Below are positions 55,370-64,000 of a stretch of DNA of 64,000 nucleotides, in pieces. The notes under the pieces are model-generated. The model saw nothing but the letters and a program-made list of their open reading frames with translations. It was not told the origin of the DNA and did no database searches. Positions within the stretch are counted from its first letter, which is position 1. The number at the start of each line of letters is the position of its first letter. Where the stretch lies: assembly GCF_031656915.1 (NCBI RefSeq), contig NZ_CP134227.1, positions 2,914,001 to 2,978,000 of the forward strand, in the 5' to 3' direction. The translations under genes were made by a program, and so were the position numbers. Source of the DNA: Nocardioides marmorisolisilvae (GTDB taxonomy: Bacteria > Actinomycetota > Actinomycetes > Propionibacteriales > Nocardioidaceae).

Positions 55370-56308
55370 ATGGGGCTCCCCGACACCGGTCACGGCCACG
55401 ACCACGGGCACGCGGCCGATCGGGTCGAGGATCGGTCGCGGCTGCGGATGGTGCTGCTGGTCACCGCGACCGTCGCTGTCGTGGAGATCGTAGGTGCCGC
55501 GCTCTCCGGGTCGCTGGCGCTGCTCGCCGACGCCGGCCACATGGTGACCGATGCCTCCTCGATCGTGCTGGCGCTGTCCGCGTCACTGATGGCAACGCTG
55601 CCGGCCAGTCCTCGGCGCACCTTCGGCTACCACCGTGCAGAGATCCTCGCCGCTCTCGTCAACGCCCTTGTGCTGTTGGGGATCTGTGGCTACATCACCT
55701 ACGTCGGGATCCGTCACCTGGTCACTCCCGAGCACGTGCACGCCTCCCAGATGGTCGTGTTCGCAGCCATCGGCCTGGTCGCGAACCTCGGGTCGATGGG
55801 CCTCCTGGCAGCACGGCGGGAGAAGTCCCTGAACATGCGCGCCGCGTTCCTCGAGGTGGCCAGCGATGCGCTCGGCTCGGCGGCGGCGCTGGCCGCCGCG
55901 CTTGTCATCCTCGGCACGGGCTGGCTGCGCGCCGACCCGGTCGCCTCGCTGCTGATCGCCGTGCTGATCCTGCCCCGGTCCGCCCAGCTGCTGCGCGACA
56001 CCCTGGCCGTGCTGCTGGAGGGCGCCCCCCCGGGTCTCGACGTCGAGGACGTGCGGGCCCACCTGGCCCGCGTGGAGGGGGTGGTCGACGTCCATGACCT
56101 GCACGCGTGGCTGATCACCAGCGGGATGCCCGCCCTGTCCGCGCACGTGACCGTCAGCGACGCGGCCCTGGCCGAGCGCGGGGTCGGCGGCGTCCTCGAC
56201 GAGCTGTGCCGGTGCACGACTGCGGAGTTCGGGATCGACCACGCCACGTTCCAGATCGAGCCGCAGACCCACCGCGCCCACGAGGACCTCGGCGAGCCGC
56301 ACTCCTGA
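55370..56308 (+). CDS. Cation diffusion facilitator (zinc-type) transporter
   Basis: The 312-residue transporter has an N-terminal HGHDHGHAAD and helices with ALLADAGHMVTDASSIVLAL (HxxxD site) and AFLEVASDALGSAAAL, as in ZitB/CzcD. Its C-terminal domain contains VVDVHDLHAWLITSGMPALSAHV. ATG 55370 has TAGGCT at 55356-55361 as a -10 box 8 nt upstream. It is divergent from the 2'-5' ligase-like gene and unlinked to the ArsR-CDF pair. Confidence 0.9.
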   Translation: MGLPDTGHGHDHGHAADRVEDRSRLRMVLLVTATVAVVEIVGAALSGSLALLADAGHMVTDASSIVLALSASLMATLPASPRRTFGYHRAEILAALVNALVLLGICGYITYVGIRHLVTPEHVHASQMVVFAAIGLVANLGSMGLLAARREKSLNMRAAFLEVASDALGSAAALAAALVILGTGWLRADPVASLLIAVLILPRSAQLLRDTLAVLLEGAPPGLDVEDVRAHLARVEGVVDVHDLHAWLITSGMPALSAHVTVSDAALAERGVGGVLDELCRCTTAEFGIDHATFQIEPQTHRAHEDLGEPHS

Positions 56309-56330
56309 GCCGGGCCGAAGTGTCGGTCGA

Positions 56331-57248
56331 TCAGGCCCAGGGGTCCTCCCGGCGCCAGACGGTCGGCATCGAGAGGGTCACGTCGTCCGCCCTCGCCAGC
56401 GCGAGCAGCACCGCGAGGGTGCGGTCGAGGTCGTCGCCGGCGTACGGCAGTGCCCGGAGCGGTCGGTCGAGAGGCGCGAAGAAGTCGTCCCAGTGGGTCA
56501 GCACCACCCGGCGGGCGCCCACGGCGCGGACGGTGTGCTGCCAGTAGTCGTGGAGGTAGGAGTCGGGCTGGACTCCGAGCTGGCCGACGCCGAGGTAGGC
56601 GACGTCGCACGGGGTGCCGTCGAGCGCACCGGCGACGAAGCCGGCGCTGCCCTGGACCAGTGCGGAGCGGCCGCCCTGGTGGCGGACGAGCATGGACCAG
56701 GCCTCGCCACATCGCCAGCGCCGCACCTTCGCGGGCGGGGTCACGGGCTCCTCGATGACGCCAGGGTAGCGGTCCGGTGGGCAGTGGGTCGACGCCACGA
56801 GCGTCACCGACCACGCGCCGAGGCCGATCGGCTCACCGGGCGTCGCGATCCGGATCCGCTCCTCGTGCAGTCCGTGACCGCGGCCCAGGTTCGCGGTCGA
56901 GGCGCCGCCGACGAGCAGGGCACCGGTGCGCTCCGCGACGTACGCCGAGTCGAGAGCGTGGTCGTAGTGACTGTGCACGGGGAGTACGGCCTCGAGACGA
57001 GAGATCCCGGCCCGGGCCAGGCAGTCGTCGACCCGGGCGCGATCCGGCGCGATCCGACCGAGCAGCACTCGGGCCATCCCCGGTCGGCTGAAGAAGCCGT
57101 CGGTGAGCAGCGCCGAGTCGCCGTCATCGAGCAGCAGCGTGCTCACCCCCAGGAACGTGACCGACGGTCCGCCGCCGGGGGAGTGGGCGGGCACGTCGAA
57201 GAGGTCGGCGTGACTCGCCAGGTCCGGTCGGCCGAGCTTGAGTCTCAC
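56331..57248 (-). CDS. MBL-fold metallo-hydrolase
   Basis: The 305-residue protein has VHSHYDHALDS, the HxHxDH metal motif of metallo-beta-lactamase-fold hydrolases, with VASTHCPPDRYPG and VVLTHWDDFF as further ligand segments. GTG 57248 lies 17 bp after the FadH-like stop, so it is in one operon with it and the PadR gene. The chemical substrate is unknown. Confidence 0.8.
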   Translation of the reverse strand: MRLKLGRPDLASHADLFDVPAHSPGGGPSVTFLGVSTLLLDDGDSALLTDGFFSRPGMARVLLGRIAPDRARVDDCLARAGISRLEAVLPVHSHYDHALDSAYVAERTGALLVGGASTANLGRGHGLHEERIRIATPGEPIGLGAWSVTLVASTHCPPDRYPGVIEEPVTPPAKVRRWRCGEAWSMLVRHQGGRSALVQGSAGFVAGALDGTPCDVAYLGVGQLGVQPDSYLHDYWQHTVRAVGARRVVLTHWDDFFAPLDRPLRALPYAGDDLDRTLAVLLALARADDVTLSMPTVWRREDPWA

Positions 57249-57265
57249 TGGTCCACGACCACCGT

Positions 57266-59278
57266 TCAGGCGCCGGCCGCGAGCCGGGTGCCCTGCTCGA
57301 TGGCGCGCTTGGCGTCCAGCTCCGCGGCGACGTCCGCGCCGCCGATCAGATGCGCGGTGCGACCCGCGGCGCGCAGGGCGTCGTACAGGCCGCGAACGGA
57401 GTCCTGCCCAGCGCACACCACCACATGGTCGACGTCGAGCACACGGGGCTTGCCGTCGACGAGAAGGTGCAGGCCGCGGTCGTCGATGCGCCGGTAGGTC
57501 ACACCGCTCAACTGGTGCACGCCGCTCTGGCGCAGCACCGTGCGGTGCGCCCAGCCGGAGGTCTTGCCGAGGTGCTTGCCGATCATCGACGTCTTGCGCT
57601 GGAGCAGCCACACCTCGCGCGCCGTGGCTCGCGGCTTCGCCGGGGTCAGCCCCCCGGGCGCGAGGGACGGATCCCCGACGCCCCAGTGCGCCAGCCACTC
57701 CTGCTGCGTCTCGGCCACGTGGGTGAGCCACACCGCGACATCGACGCCGATGCCGCCGGCACCGATCACCGCGACCCTCCCGCCCGGCACGACCGAGCCG
57801 TTCAGCACATCGGCGTAGGAGACCGCCTTCGGGTGATCCATCCCGTCGATGTCGGGGATCCGGGGCACGACACCGGTGGCGACCACCACCTCGTCGTACG
57901 ACGAAAGATCGGCGACGCCCGCCTCGACTCCCAGGCGAACGTCGACCCCGAGCACCTCGAGCCGGCGCCGGAAGTAGCGCAGCGCGTCGGCGAAGTCCTC
58001 CTTGCCCGGCACCTGCATCGCGAGCCGGAACTGGCCGCCGATCTGCTGGTCCTTCTCGAAGAGGGTGACCGAGAACCCGCGCTCGGCGTACGACGTCGCT
58101 GCGGCCAGCCCTGCCGGCCCGGCGCCCACCACGGCGACGTCGCGCGCACGCCGGGTGGGGGACAGCACCAGCGTCGTCTCGCGGCCCGCTCGCGGGTTCA
58201 TCAGGCAGGACGCCTTCTGGTTGGCGAAGACGTGGTCCAGGCAGGCCTGGTTGCAGGCGATGCAGGTGATGATCTCGTCGGCACGCTCCGCCTGCGCCTT
58301 GTTCACGAAGTCCGGGTCGGCCAGCAGCGGTCGCGCCATCGAGACCAGGTCGGCGCTGCCGTCCGCGAGCAGCCCCTCCGCGAGCTCTGGGGTGTTGATC
58401 CGGTTGGAGGCGCACACGGGGATGCCGACCTCCTTGCGAAGCCGCGCCGTGGTCCAGGTCCAGGCGCCACGGGGCACCTGGGTGATGATCGTGGGCACCC
58501 GCGCCTCATGCCAGCCGATGCCGGTGTTGAGCACGGTCGCGCCGGCGTCGGTGATCCGGTGCGCGAGCTCGACCACCTCGTCCCAGGTCTGACCGCCCTC
58601 GACGAGGTCGAGCAGCGAGATCCGGTAGATGATCGGGAAGCCGTCGCCGACGGTCTCGCGGGTGCGGCGGACGATCTCGACCGGGAAGCGCATCCGGTTC
58701 TCCGCCGAGCCGCCCCACCGGTCGGTGCGCTGGTTGGTCCGCTCGGCGAGGAACTGGTTGATCAGGTAGCCCTCGCTGCCCATCACCTCGACGGCGTCGT
58801 ACCCGGCCCGCTGGGCGAGTCCGGCCGCGCGGGCGAAGTCGGAGGCGGTGCGATCGACGCCCTTCGTCGAGAGGGCGGACGGCTTGAACGGGTTGATCGG
58901 CGCCCTGATCGCGCTGGCGCTCACCGACCAGGGGACGTAGGCGTACCGGCCCGCGTGCAGCACCTGCAGGGCGATCGCGCCGCCCTCCTCGTGGACGGCC
59001 TCGGTGACCTGCTTGTGCCGCTCGGACTGCAGCCGGGTCGTCATCTGTGAGGCGAACGGCTTGAGCCAGCCCTGCTTGTTGGGCGCATAGCCGCCGGTGA
59101 TGATGAGGCCGACGCCGCCGCGGGCGCGTGCGCCGAAGTAGGCGGCCAGCTTGGGGAGGTCCCAGAAGTGGTCCTCCAGCCCGGTGTGCATCGACCCCAT
59201 CACCGCGCGGTTGCGCAGGGTCAGGTCGCCGATCGTGATCGGCTCGAAGAGGCGCGGGTATGCCGTGCCGTGAGTCAT
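57266..59278 (-). CDS. NADPH-dependent 2,4-dienoyl-CoA reductase-like flavoenzyme (FadH)
   Basis: The 670-residue protein has an OYE-type FMN barrel at the N-terminus (PRLFEPITIGDLTLRNRAVMGSMHTGLED), an iron-sulphur cluster motif CIACNQACLDHVFANQKASC (C-x2-C-x3-C-x11-C) and a C-terminal FAD/NADPH region (VAVVGAGPAGLAAATSYAERGF and VAVIGAGGIGVDVAVWL). It reduces conjugated double bonds of fatty acyl-CoAs. ATG 59278 overlaps the PadR stop by ATGA. The right end of the window also holds CoA transferase and thiolase genes. Confidence 0.9.
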   Translation of the reverse strand: MTHGTAYPRLFEPITIGDLTLRNRAVMGSMHTGLEDHFWDLPKLAAYFGARARGGVGLIITGGYAPNKQGWLKPFASQMTTRLQSERHKQVTEAVHEEGGAIALQVLHAGRYAYVPWSVSASAIRAPINPFKPSALSTKGVDRTASDFARAAGLAQRAGYDAVEVMGSEGYLINQFLAERTNQRTDRWGGSAENRMRFPVEIVRRTRETVGDGFPIIYRISLLDLVEGGQTWDEVVELAHRITDAGATVLNTGIGWHEARVPTIITQVPRGAWTWTTARLRKEVGIPVCASNRINTPELAEGLLADGSADLVSMARPLLADPDFVNKAQAERADEIITCIACNQACLDHVFANQKASCLMNPRAGRETTLVLSPTRRARDVAVVGAGPAGLAAATSYAERGFSVTLFEKDQQIGGQFRLAMQVPGKEDFADALRYFRRRLEVLGVDVRLGVEAGVADLSSYDEVVVATGVVPRIPDIDGMDHPKAVSYADVLNGSVVPGGRVAVIGAGGIGVDVAVWLTHVAETQQEWLAHWGVGDPSLAPGGLTPAKPRATAREVWLLQRKTSMIGKHLGKTSGWAHRTVLRQSGVHQLSGVTYRRIDDRGLHLLVDGKPRVLDVDHVVVCAGQDSVRGLYDALRAAGRTAHLIGGADVAAELDAKRAIEQGTRLAAGA

Positions 59279-59808
59279 CGCTGGTGTGCCTCCAGATACT
59301 CGGTCAGCCATTGGATCCAGAACTGCTCCATCAGCAGGCCGCCGCGGAGCACCAGGTAGTGGTCGAGCTGCTGCGCGGCGAGTTGGTCCGGATCGGGATA
59401 GTCGCGGTCGCGCATCGACTCGTAGTGCGCCAGCCGGACGCGGTGGTCGTCGAGCCGCTTCTCCACGTCGGTGAGCAGCGCGCGCCGGTCGCCGTACGAC
59501 GCGCCGCGAAGCTTGACCGCCAGCTCGCTGCGGAACGCCTCCGGTGGGGTGGTCTCGGCGATCCACGCGGCGAGCGCCCGTTCGCCCGTCGCGGTGACGG
59601 TGTAGACGGTCTTCTCTCGACGACCGTCCTGTCCGACCACCTCGGACGTGACCCAGCCGTCGGCCTGCATCCGGCGCAGCACCTTGTAGATCTGCTGGTG
59701 GGTGGCGGACCAGAAGAAGCCGATCGAGCGGTCGAAGCGACGGGCCAGCTCGAGTCCCGCGGCCGGCTGCTCCCGCAGCGACACCAGCAATGCGTGCTCG
59801 AGGGCCAT
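59275..59808 (-). CDS. PadR-family regulator with C-terminal Vir-type domain
   Basis: The 177-residue protein has ALEHALLVSLREQPAAGLELARRFDRSIGFFWSATHQQIYKVLRRMQADGWVTSE and a helical C-terminal half. ATG 59808 precedes an 18-bp palindrome at 59838-59855. The stop overlaps the FadH-like start by ATGA, so the regulator is the first gene of its own operon and likely autorepresses it. The inducer is unknown; an unsaturated acyl-CoA is a guess. Confidence 0.88.
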   Translation of the reverse strand: MALEHALLVSLREQPAAGLELARRFDRSIGFFWSATHQQIYKVLRRMQADGWVTSEVVGQDGRREKTVYTVTATGERALAAWIAETTPPEAFRSELAVKLRGASYGDRRALLTDVEKRLDDHRVRLAHYESMRDRDYPDPDQLAAQQLDHYLVLRGGLLMEQFWIQWLTEYLEAHQR

Positions 59809-59837
59809 GCTCGGAAGTCTGACGGCCCTGCTCTAGA

Positions 59838-59855
59838 TGTGCAACTAGTTGCACA
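59838..59855. promoter_or_regulatory. Perfect 18-bp palindrome, PadR operator
   Basis: TGTGCAACTAGTTGCACA is a perfect inverted repeat 29 bp upstream of the PadR start. The adjoining TGTGCAACTAGTTGCACA arms contain GTTGCAC, a type of PadR half-site. It lies in the 154-bp region before the divergent secreted protein and could control both. Confidence 0.8.
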
Positions 59856-59962
59856 AGTGAGGTCGTTCACGCCACCCCACAATCATCCTTGAAGTGGACG
59901 CCGCGAGGGCGGCGCCGCCGTACGCTCTTGCGTGATCGGGCTCGTCGGCGGGAGACGCACGC

Positions 59963-62428
59963 ATGGGGACACAGAGGCTTCTGGGCCTGGCGGTGGCCGC
60001 ACTGACCGCGGCAACGCTGGTGCAGGCCGGGCCGGGTGCGCAGGCATCCGCGAGGACCGGGCACCGGTTGGTACTCACCGGGATCTCCGGGCCGCGCCTC
60101 GCCCACGCGACCGGCATGGTCGCGGTGTCGGTGAAGGTGCGCGCCCGGGTGAAGAGCCGCGCGACGAAGGTCCACTGGTACCTGTCGCGTGACCGGCACC
60201 ACAGCCACGGCGACCTGCGCCTCACGCCGGCTTCGCGAGTGCCGCGGCTGCGGGCCGACCACTCGACCCGGGTGCAAGGGTTGGTCACCGTGCCGGGGCG
60301 TGCCACCGGGAAGTACCACCTGCTCGCGTGTGCCAAGCACGCCGCGTGTGTCTCGCAGCGGACGAAGGTGCGGGTGGGCACCACGTCGGTGACCTCGAGC
60401 GACGGGCTGATCACCGCGGCGCTCGCCGCACACAAGATCGGCAACGCCCGGGCGGTCACCTACCGCGCGCTCGCAGCCGTGGGAGACCCCCACCTTCCCG
60501 CCCGCTACCGCGGTGACCCCGGGGCGGACGAGGCCGCCGATGCGCTGCGCGCTGCCGACGCCGCCTGGTCGACGCTCTCGGGCAAGCAGCGAAGGTGGAT
60601 CCGTCCGTACCTGCAGGGCCCGTCGTACGGGAGGGTTCGGACGGCCGGCCGCGCAGTGGTGCCGACCTCCACCAAGAGCGTCTGCAAGCCCCAGCATCTC
60701 GCGGACGCGGGTCACGTCGATGCCCTGGGCGGTCGGATCCGGATCTGGTACAGCAAGTCGGACGACTACTACGCACGTGCCGACGCCAAGGCCGCTCCCC
60801 AGCTGGCGAGGGACGCGGCCCACATCTGGAAGAAGTACGCCGCCCTGATGGGTCGCACCCCGCCGTCCGACGCCCACGAGAAGTGCGGCAACGGCGGCGA
60901 CGGACGCTACGACATCTACCTCGACTACAACGTGGGGGGAAGCGGCTGGACCGGGATCTACAAGGGGCACGGCGGAACTGGGGGTCCCTCGTTCATCGCC
61001 TTCAGCACCTGGGGCGCCCCACCGAATCGCTGGGCGCTGGCCCACGAGCTCTTCCACGCCTTCCAGTTCGCCTACCACTACGCGGCCAAACCCGACCTCT
61101 ACACCAACTTCGACGAGGGAGCCGCGCACTGGGGGGCGAACTACGTCTACCCGCGCGACGACCTCGAGCACGGCGACAGCTTCCTGCTCAAGTGGCCGCG
61201 CTACTACTCGATGAGCTACACCAACTACCCATACCCGAACTGGGCGTTCGACCTCTACCTCACCACGCTCTACGGCGACCGGCAGATGCCCGCGGTCTAC
61301 GCCGCGTTCAAGAGGCAGAAGCCCTGGGATGCCCTCGACGCGGTGGTCCCCGGCGGGCTGGATGCTCGCTGGAAGGAGTTCATCCGCTACGCCTGGAACC
61401 AGGAGCCGGTCACCGGCGGCTTCCGGGCCTGGGACCGGTTCGACCAGGTCCCCGACGTCACCGACGGAGTCCCCGTCAAGGCGATGGACCTGCGCATCGG
61501 CGGTCTCGAGCAGTGCACGCTGAACCTGCCGTTCGACCTGTGGCCGCTGGCGCACGAGTACCGCCCGCTGCACCTCGCCGACGGCAAGATCCGGGAGCTG
61601 ATCTTCGACAACACCGTTGCCGGTCGGCGCCACGCGAGCGTCCAGGCCTTCCTCAAGATGGCTGACGGGAAGTGGCACACCGAGGACTGGAGCAAGCGGC
61701 CCACGGTCGACCTGTGCCGGGACCAGCCCGACCAGGACGTCACCGATCTGGTGGTGATGTACGGCATCGCCGACCCCGCCATCAGCGTCCAGACCGTCAC
61801 CGACCGGGACCGGCGTACCATCAAGCCCTCGCGCGAGCCCACCCTCACGCTGCGCAGCACCTGCGACAAGTTCCTCAAGGTCACCGGTGTCGGCGGTTCC
61901 TACGACATGACCTACAACCGCACGACGAGCGGGCCGAACTGCACCTACGCGTCCCATGACCACTACGTCACGACTCCGTCGACCGAGCCCGACACCGGGT
62001 ACGACGGCAGCTTCGGTGACACCGGTGGGACGATGAGCGTCCCGTTGCACAAGCACGGCACCGCGAGCGGGTCGGTGACCTGTCCGGGAGCACCACTCGA
62101 CAACCAGAGCTGCGACCGGGTCCTCGACGACGAGGGGTCCTACTACCTCGACATCGAACACGTCCCCGGCGCAGCCACCGCCAAGCTGAAGTTCCATGCG
62201 CTGTCGCAGCCCTACAACGACTGCTCCAGCACGGCGAAGGACGGTGGCGAGACCACCGGCGTGACCCACCCGACCATCGACACGGACGTTGCCTGGTCCG
62301 CGCTCACCGGGACGGCGCCGTTCACGGTGCATGTCAACGGCACCTTCGACGACCCCGACCACAAGGTGACCCGCGACTACACCGTCACGCTGCAGCGGGT
62401 GGACGAGAACGGTGTACCGCTCGCCTGA
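59963..62428 (+). CDS. Large secreted protein with HExxH zinc-protease-like motif
   Basis: The 821-residue protein has a signal peptide (LLGLAVAALTAATLVQAGPGAQA). A central domain has HELFHAFQFAYHY with His361, Glu362 and His365, and Glu385 in NFDEGAAHWGANY, the spacing of a gluzincin metallopeptidase. The C-terminal third is Ig-like (TLRSTCDKFLKVTG, then cysteine-containing beta segments). I do not recognise a named family. A GGGAG Shine-Dalgarno lies upstream of ATG 59963. It is divergent from the PadR gene and stands alone. Confidence 0.75.
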   Translation: MGTQRLLGLAVAALTAATLVQAGPGAQASARTGHRLVLTGISGPRLAHATGMVAVSVKVRARVKSRATKVHWYLSRDRHHSHGDLRLTPASRVPRLRADHSTRVQGLVTVPGRATGKYHLLACAKHAACVSQRTKVRVGTTSVTSSDGLITAALAAHKIGNARAVTYRALAAVGDPHLPARYRGDPGADEAADALRAADAAWSTLSGKQRRWIRPYLQGPSYGRVRTAGRAVVPTSTKSVCKPQHLADAGHVDALGGRIRIWYSKSDDYYARADAKAAPQLARDAAHIWKKYAALMGRTPPSDAHEKCGNGGDGRYDIYLDYNVGGSGWTGIYKGHGGTGGPSFIAFSTWGAPPNRWALAHELFHAFQFAYHYAAKPDLYTNFDEGAAHWGANYVYPRDDLEHGDSFLLKWPRYYSMSYTNYPYPNWAFDLYLTTLYGDRQMPAVYAAFKRQKPWDALDAVVPGGLDARWKEFIRYAWNQEPVTGGFRAWDRFDQVPDVTDGVPVKAMDLRIGGLEQCTLNLPFDLWPLAHEYRPLHLADGKIRELIFDNTVAGRRHASVQAFLKMADGKWHTEDWSKRPTVDLCRDQPDQDVTDLVVMYGIADPAISVQTVTDRDRRTIKPSREPTLTLRSTCDKFLKVTGVGGSYDMTYNRTTSGPNCTYASHDHYVTTPSTEPDTGYDGSFGDTGGTMSVPLHKHGTASGSVTCPGAPLDNQSCDRVLDDEGSYYLDIEHVPGAATAKLKFHALSQPYNDCSSTAKDGGETTGVTHPTIDTDVAWSALTGTAPFTVHVNGTFDDPDHKVTRDYTVTLQRVDENGVPLA

Positions 62429-62456
62429 CTCTCCGTGCAGGCCCGCGCAGCAACCG

Positions 62457-62473
62457 TGACAGTGGTTCTGTCA
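62457..62473. promoter_or_regulatory. 17-bp palindrome TGACAG-N5-CTGTCA before the CoA transferase
   Basis: TGACAGTGGTTCTGTCA has 6-bp arms around a 5-bp centre and lies 12 bp before ATG 62485. The same arms with the same spacing recur at 63692-63708 before the thiolase gene. It overlaps the in-frame ATG at 62473, which supports ATG 62485 as the true start. A shared TetR-type repressor is likely. Confidence 0.75.
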
Positions 62474-62484
62474 TGATCGGGCGC

Positions 62485-63642
62485 ATGAGTCTTCAGCTTG
62501 GGCAGGGCACCGGACCGCTCCGCGGCATCAGGGTCGTCGAGCTGGCCGGGATCGGTCCCGGTCCGCACGCCTGCATGATCCTCGCCGACCTCGGCGCGGA
62601 CGTGATCCGGATCGACCGGCCCACCGGCGCGAGCATCGGCGGTGGCACCAGCGACATCCTCAACCGGGGGCGCCCGAGCGTCGCCCTGGATCTCAAGGAC
62701 CCGCGCGCCATCGAGACCGTGCTGCGGCTGGTCGAGGACGCCGACGTCCTCGTCGAGGGGATGCGGCCCGGGGTCACCGAGCGGCTGGGCCTCGGCCCCG
62801 AGGACTGCCGCGCCCGGAACCCGCGGTTGGTCTACGGCCGGATGACGGGGTGGGGACAGAGCGGCCCGTGGTCGCAGATGGCCGGCCACGACATGAACTA
62901 CATCTCGATCGCCGGCGCGCTGCACGGGCTCGGCCAGGACAAGGCTCGCCCGCATTTCCCGATGAACCTGGTCGGCGACTTCGGAGGCGGCTCGACGTAC
63001 CTGGTGATCGGGTTGCTAGCCGCGCTGCTCGAGGCGCGGGTGTCCGGGACCGGGCAGGTCGTCGACGCCGCGATCGTCGACGGAACCGCGCACCTCAACG
63101 CGATGGGGGCGGCGTTCCTGTCCAGCGGGCTCCAGGGGGAGGGCCGGGTGTCCGGCCTGCTCGACGGCGGGACGCCGTACTACGACCTCTACGAGACTGC
63201 GGACGGCGAGCACGTGTCGGTCGGTGCCCTCGAGCCGCAGTTCTACGCCGAGCTGCTGGACCGGCTCGGCATCGCCGACGAGGCGCCGGACCGCTATGAC
63301 CCGGCCAACTTCCCGGCGCTGAGGAAGTTGCTCACCGACACCTTCCGGCAGCGGACACGCGCCGAGTGGGCCGCGGTCTTCGACGGATCCGACGCCTGCG
63401 TCGCCCCCGTGCTGCCGCTCAGGGAAGCGTTCGACCATCCGCACAACGTCGCCCGCGAGGTATTCGTCGAGCGCGACGGCCTGACCCAGCCGGCCCCGGC
63501 GCCGCGCTTCTCCCGTACGGCAGCCACGCTGAGCACCGGCCCCGCCGTCGCCGGCCAGCACACCCGGGACGCCCTGACGGCATGGGGTGTGGACGACGTG
63601 GACACCCTGATCGCGGAGGGCGTGGCCGTCCAGGCGACGTAG
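62485..63642 (+). CDS. CaiB/BaiF-family CoA transferase (class III)
   Basis: The 385-residue protein has [33 protein letters not shown], the class III CoA-transferase/alpha-methylacyl-CoA racemase fold, with the catalytic-type Asp in [17 protein letters not shown]. The GPGP near the start and this motif resemble alpha-methylacyl-CoA racemase (Mcr). It probably epimerises or transfers CoA on branched fatty or steroid side chains. It lies upstream of a thiolase and shares its operator. Confidence 0.88.
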   Translation: MSLQLGQGTGPLRGIRVVELAGIGPGPHACMILADLGADVIRIDRPTGASIGGGTSDILNRGRPSVALDLKDPRAIETVLRLVEDADVLVEGMRPGVTERLGLGPEDCRARNPRLVYGRMTGWGQSGPWSQMAGHDMNYISIAGALHGLGQDKARPHFPMNLVGDFGGGSTYLVIGLLAALLEARVSGTGQVVDAAIVDGTAHLNAMGAAFLSSGLQGEGRVSGLLDGGTPYYDLYETADGEHVSVGALEPQFYAELLDRLGIADEAPDRYDPANFPALRKLLTDTFRQRTRAEWAAVFDGSDACVAPVLPLREAFDHPHNVAREVFVERDGLTQPAPAPRFSRTAATLSTGPAVAGQHTRDALTAWGVDDVDTLIAEGVAVQAT

Positions 63643-63684
63643 CCGATCGGCGATCGGGTGACCCAGCCCACACCGCGGACACCA

Positions 63685-63712
63685 TTGACCCTGACAGTTC
63701 TACTGTCACAAT
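63685..63712 (+). promoter_or_regulatory. Thiolase promoter with the same 17-bp palindrome
   Basis: TTGACC (63685-63690), a 16-bp spacer and CACAAT (63707-63712) make a promoter. TGACAGTTCTACTGTCA at 63692-63708 fills the spacer, matching the palindrome in front of the CoA transferase. The 62-bp leader to ATG 63774 holds GAGGAAG. Confidence 0.75.
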
Positions 63713-63773
63713 GGCAGTGCATGCGTCGGCATGCCCCGGACCACCGCTGTACCGAGGAAGTTGGGATCGAAAG

Positions 63774-64000
63774 ATGAGCCAAGAAGCGTTCGTGTACGAC
63801 GCGATTCGTACCCCCCGCGGCAAGGGGAAGAAGAACGGCAGCCTCCACGAGGTCAAGCCGGTCGACCTGGTGATCGGCCTGCTCGACGAGATCAAGGAGC
63901 GCAACCCCTCGCTCGACGTGAATCGCGTCGACGATGTCGTGCTCGGTGTGGTCTCGCCGATCGGTGACCAGGGCGGCGACATCGCCAAGACCGCCGCACT
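63774..64000 (+). CDS. Acetyl-CoA acetyltransferase (thiolase), N-terminal part
   Basis: The visible 75 residues start [48 protein letters not shown] and continue to [21 protein letters not shown], the N-terminal fold of thiolase II (FadA type). The active-site Cys and the rest lie beyond the window. It would cleave 3-oxoacyl-CoA in beta-oxidation. The shared palindrome links it to the CoA transferase. Confidence 0.92.
   Translation, partial: MSQEAFVYDAIRTPRGKGKKNGSLHEVKPVDLVIGLLDEIKERNPSLDVNRVDDVVLGVVSPIGDQGGDIAKTAA

Noticed and set aside
59867-62362. 831-codon open frame opposite the secreted HExxH protein
   Set aside because: The plus strand has a signal peptide, Shine-Dalgarno and metalloprotease motif. 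The opposing frame is Val/Gly/Arg-rich without motifs.

Overview
The window is about 64 kb of very GC-rich chromosomal DNA from an actinomycete. Codon use is GC-biased, GTG and TTG starts are frequent, many genes overlap by ATGA or GTGA, and F420-type and SigJ-type proteins are present. The order PadR / class A PBP / DUF2029 membrane protein / rpsF-ssb-rpsR-rplI / dnaB is the conserved actinobacterial block that usually lies near the replication origin. The protein repertoire fits a Nocardioides-like member of the Propionibacteriales, which is an inference and was not tested by any search. No tRNA, rRNA, CRISPR array, transposase or integrase was seen.

Layout. (1) 1-12.3 kb: a truncated PadR regulator, a bifunctional penicillin-binding protein, a DUF2029 mannosyltransferase-like membrane protein, an alanine-racemase-like protein and a FemX-like aminoacyltransferase, an LCP cell-wall ligase, endonuclease IV, the S6-SSB-S18-L9 operon, a small membrane protein and a MATE exporter. 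(2) 12.35-14.2 kb: a 436-bp non-coding stretch with a cluster of DnaA boxes, then dnaB. (3) 14.2-23.8 kb: an accessory segment bounded by the 3' end of dnaB and a second, diverged copy of that 3' end. It holds a SigJ-type sigma factor, two NAD(P)-binding proteins, a DUF4345-like protein, a TetR-controlled acyl-CoA/ketone-type cassette (SDR, saccharopine-dehydrogenase-like protein, acyl-CoA ligase), a MetF-like protein and an F420-type nitroreductase-like protein. (4) 23.9-32.8 kb: a degenerate inositol-phosphatase-like protein, a GNAT, an ECF sigma/anti-sigma pair, an ArsR-CDF metal efflux operon, an ankyrin protein, a lipase, an MFS transporter, a small NTPase/kinase and a HIT-like protein. 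(5) 32.8-38.0 kb: 5-oxoproline and D-glutamate metabolism (pxpA/B/C, NRAMP transporter, GntR regulator, DUF1445), the same gene set as the Bacillus ycsFGI-kip locus. (6) 38-47.4 kb: an AhpD-like protein preceded by four 11-bp iterons, an RsbW-like ATPase, a UPF0158-VOC fusion, a RelA/SpoT-type synthetase, a secreted Ntn acylase, a GNAT and a Cys-rich pentapeptide-repeat protein. (7) 47.5-53.0 kb: a molybdate operon (regulator, modA, modB, modC), a glutathione peroxidase and a lipoprotein PBP. (8) 53.0-64 kb: a phosphoesterase, pirin, a 2'-5' ligase-like protein, a CDF transporter, an MBL hydrolase, a FadH-type reductase with its PadR regulator, a large secreted HExxH protein, a CaiB-type CoA transferase and the start of a thiolase.

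Working together. The left block serves cell-wall assembly, translation and replication. The right end looks like fatty-acid or CoA-ester catabolism: the CoA transferase and the thiolase carry the same 17-bp palindrome in their promoters, so they are probably one regulon. Many genes have a TANNNT -10 box only 6-7 nt before the start codon, which indicates widespread leaderless transcription and helps fix several starts. Start codons given here were chosen from ribosome binding sites, overlaps or leaderless promoters, as stated per entry.
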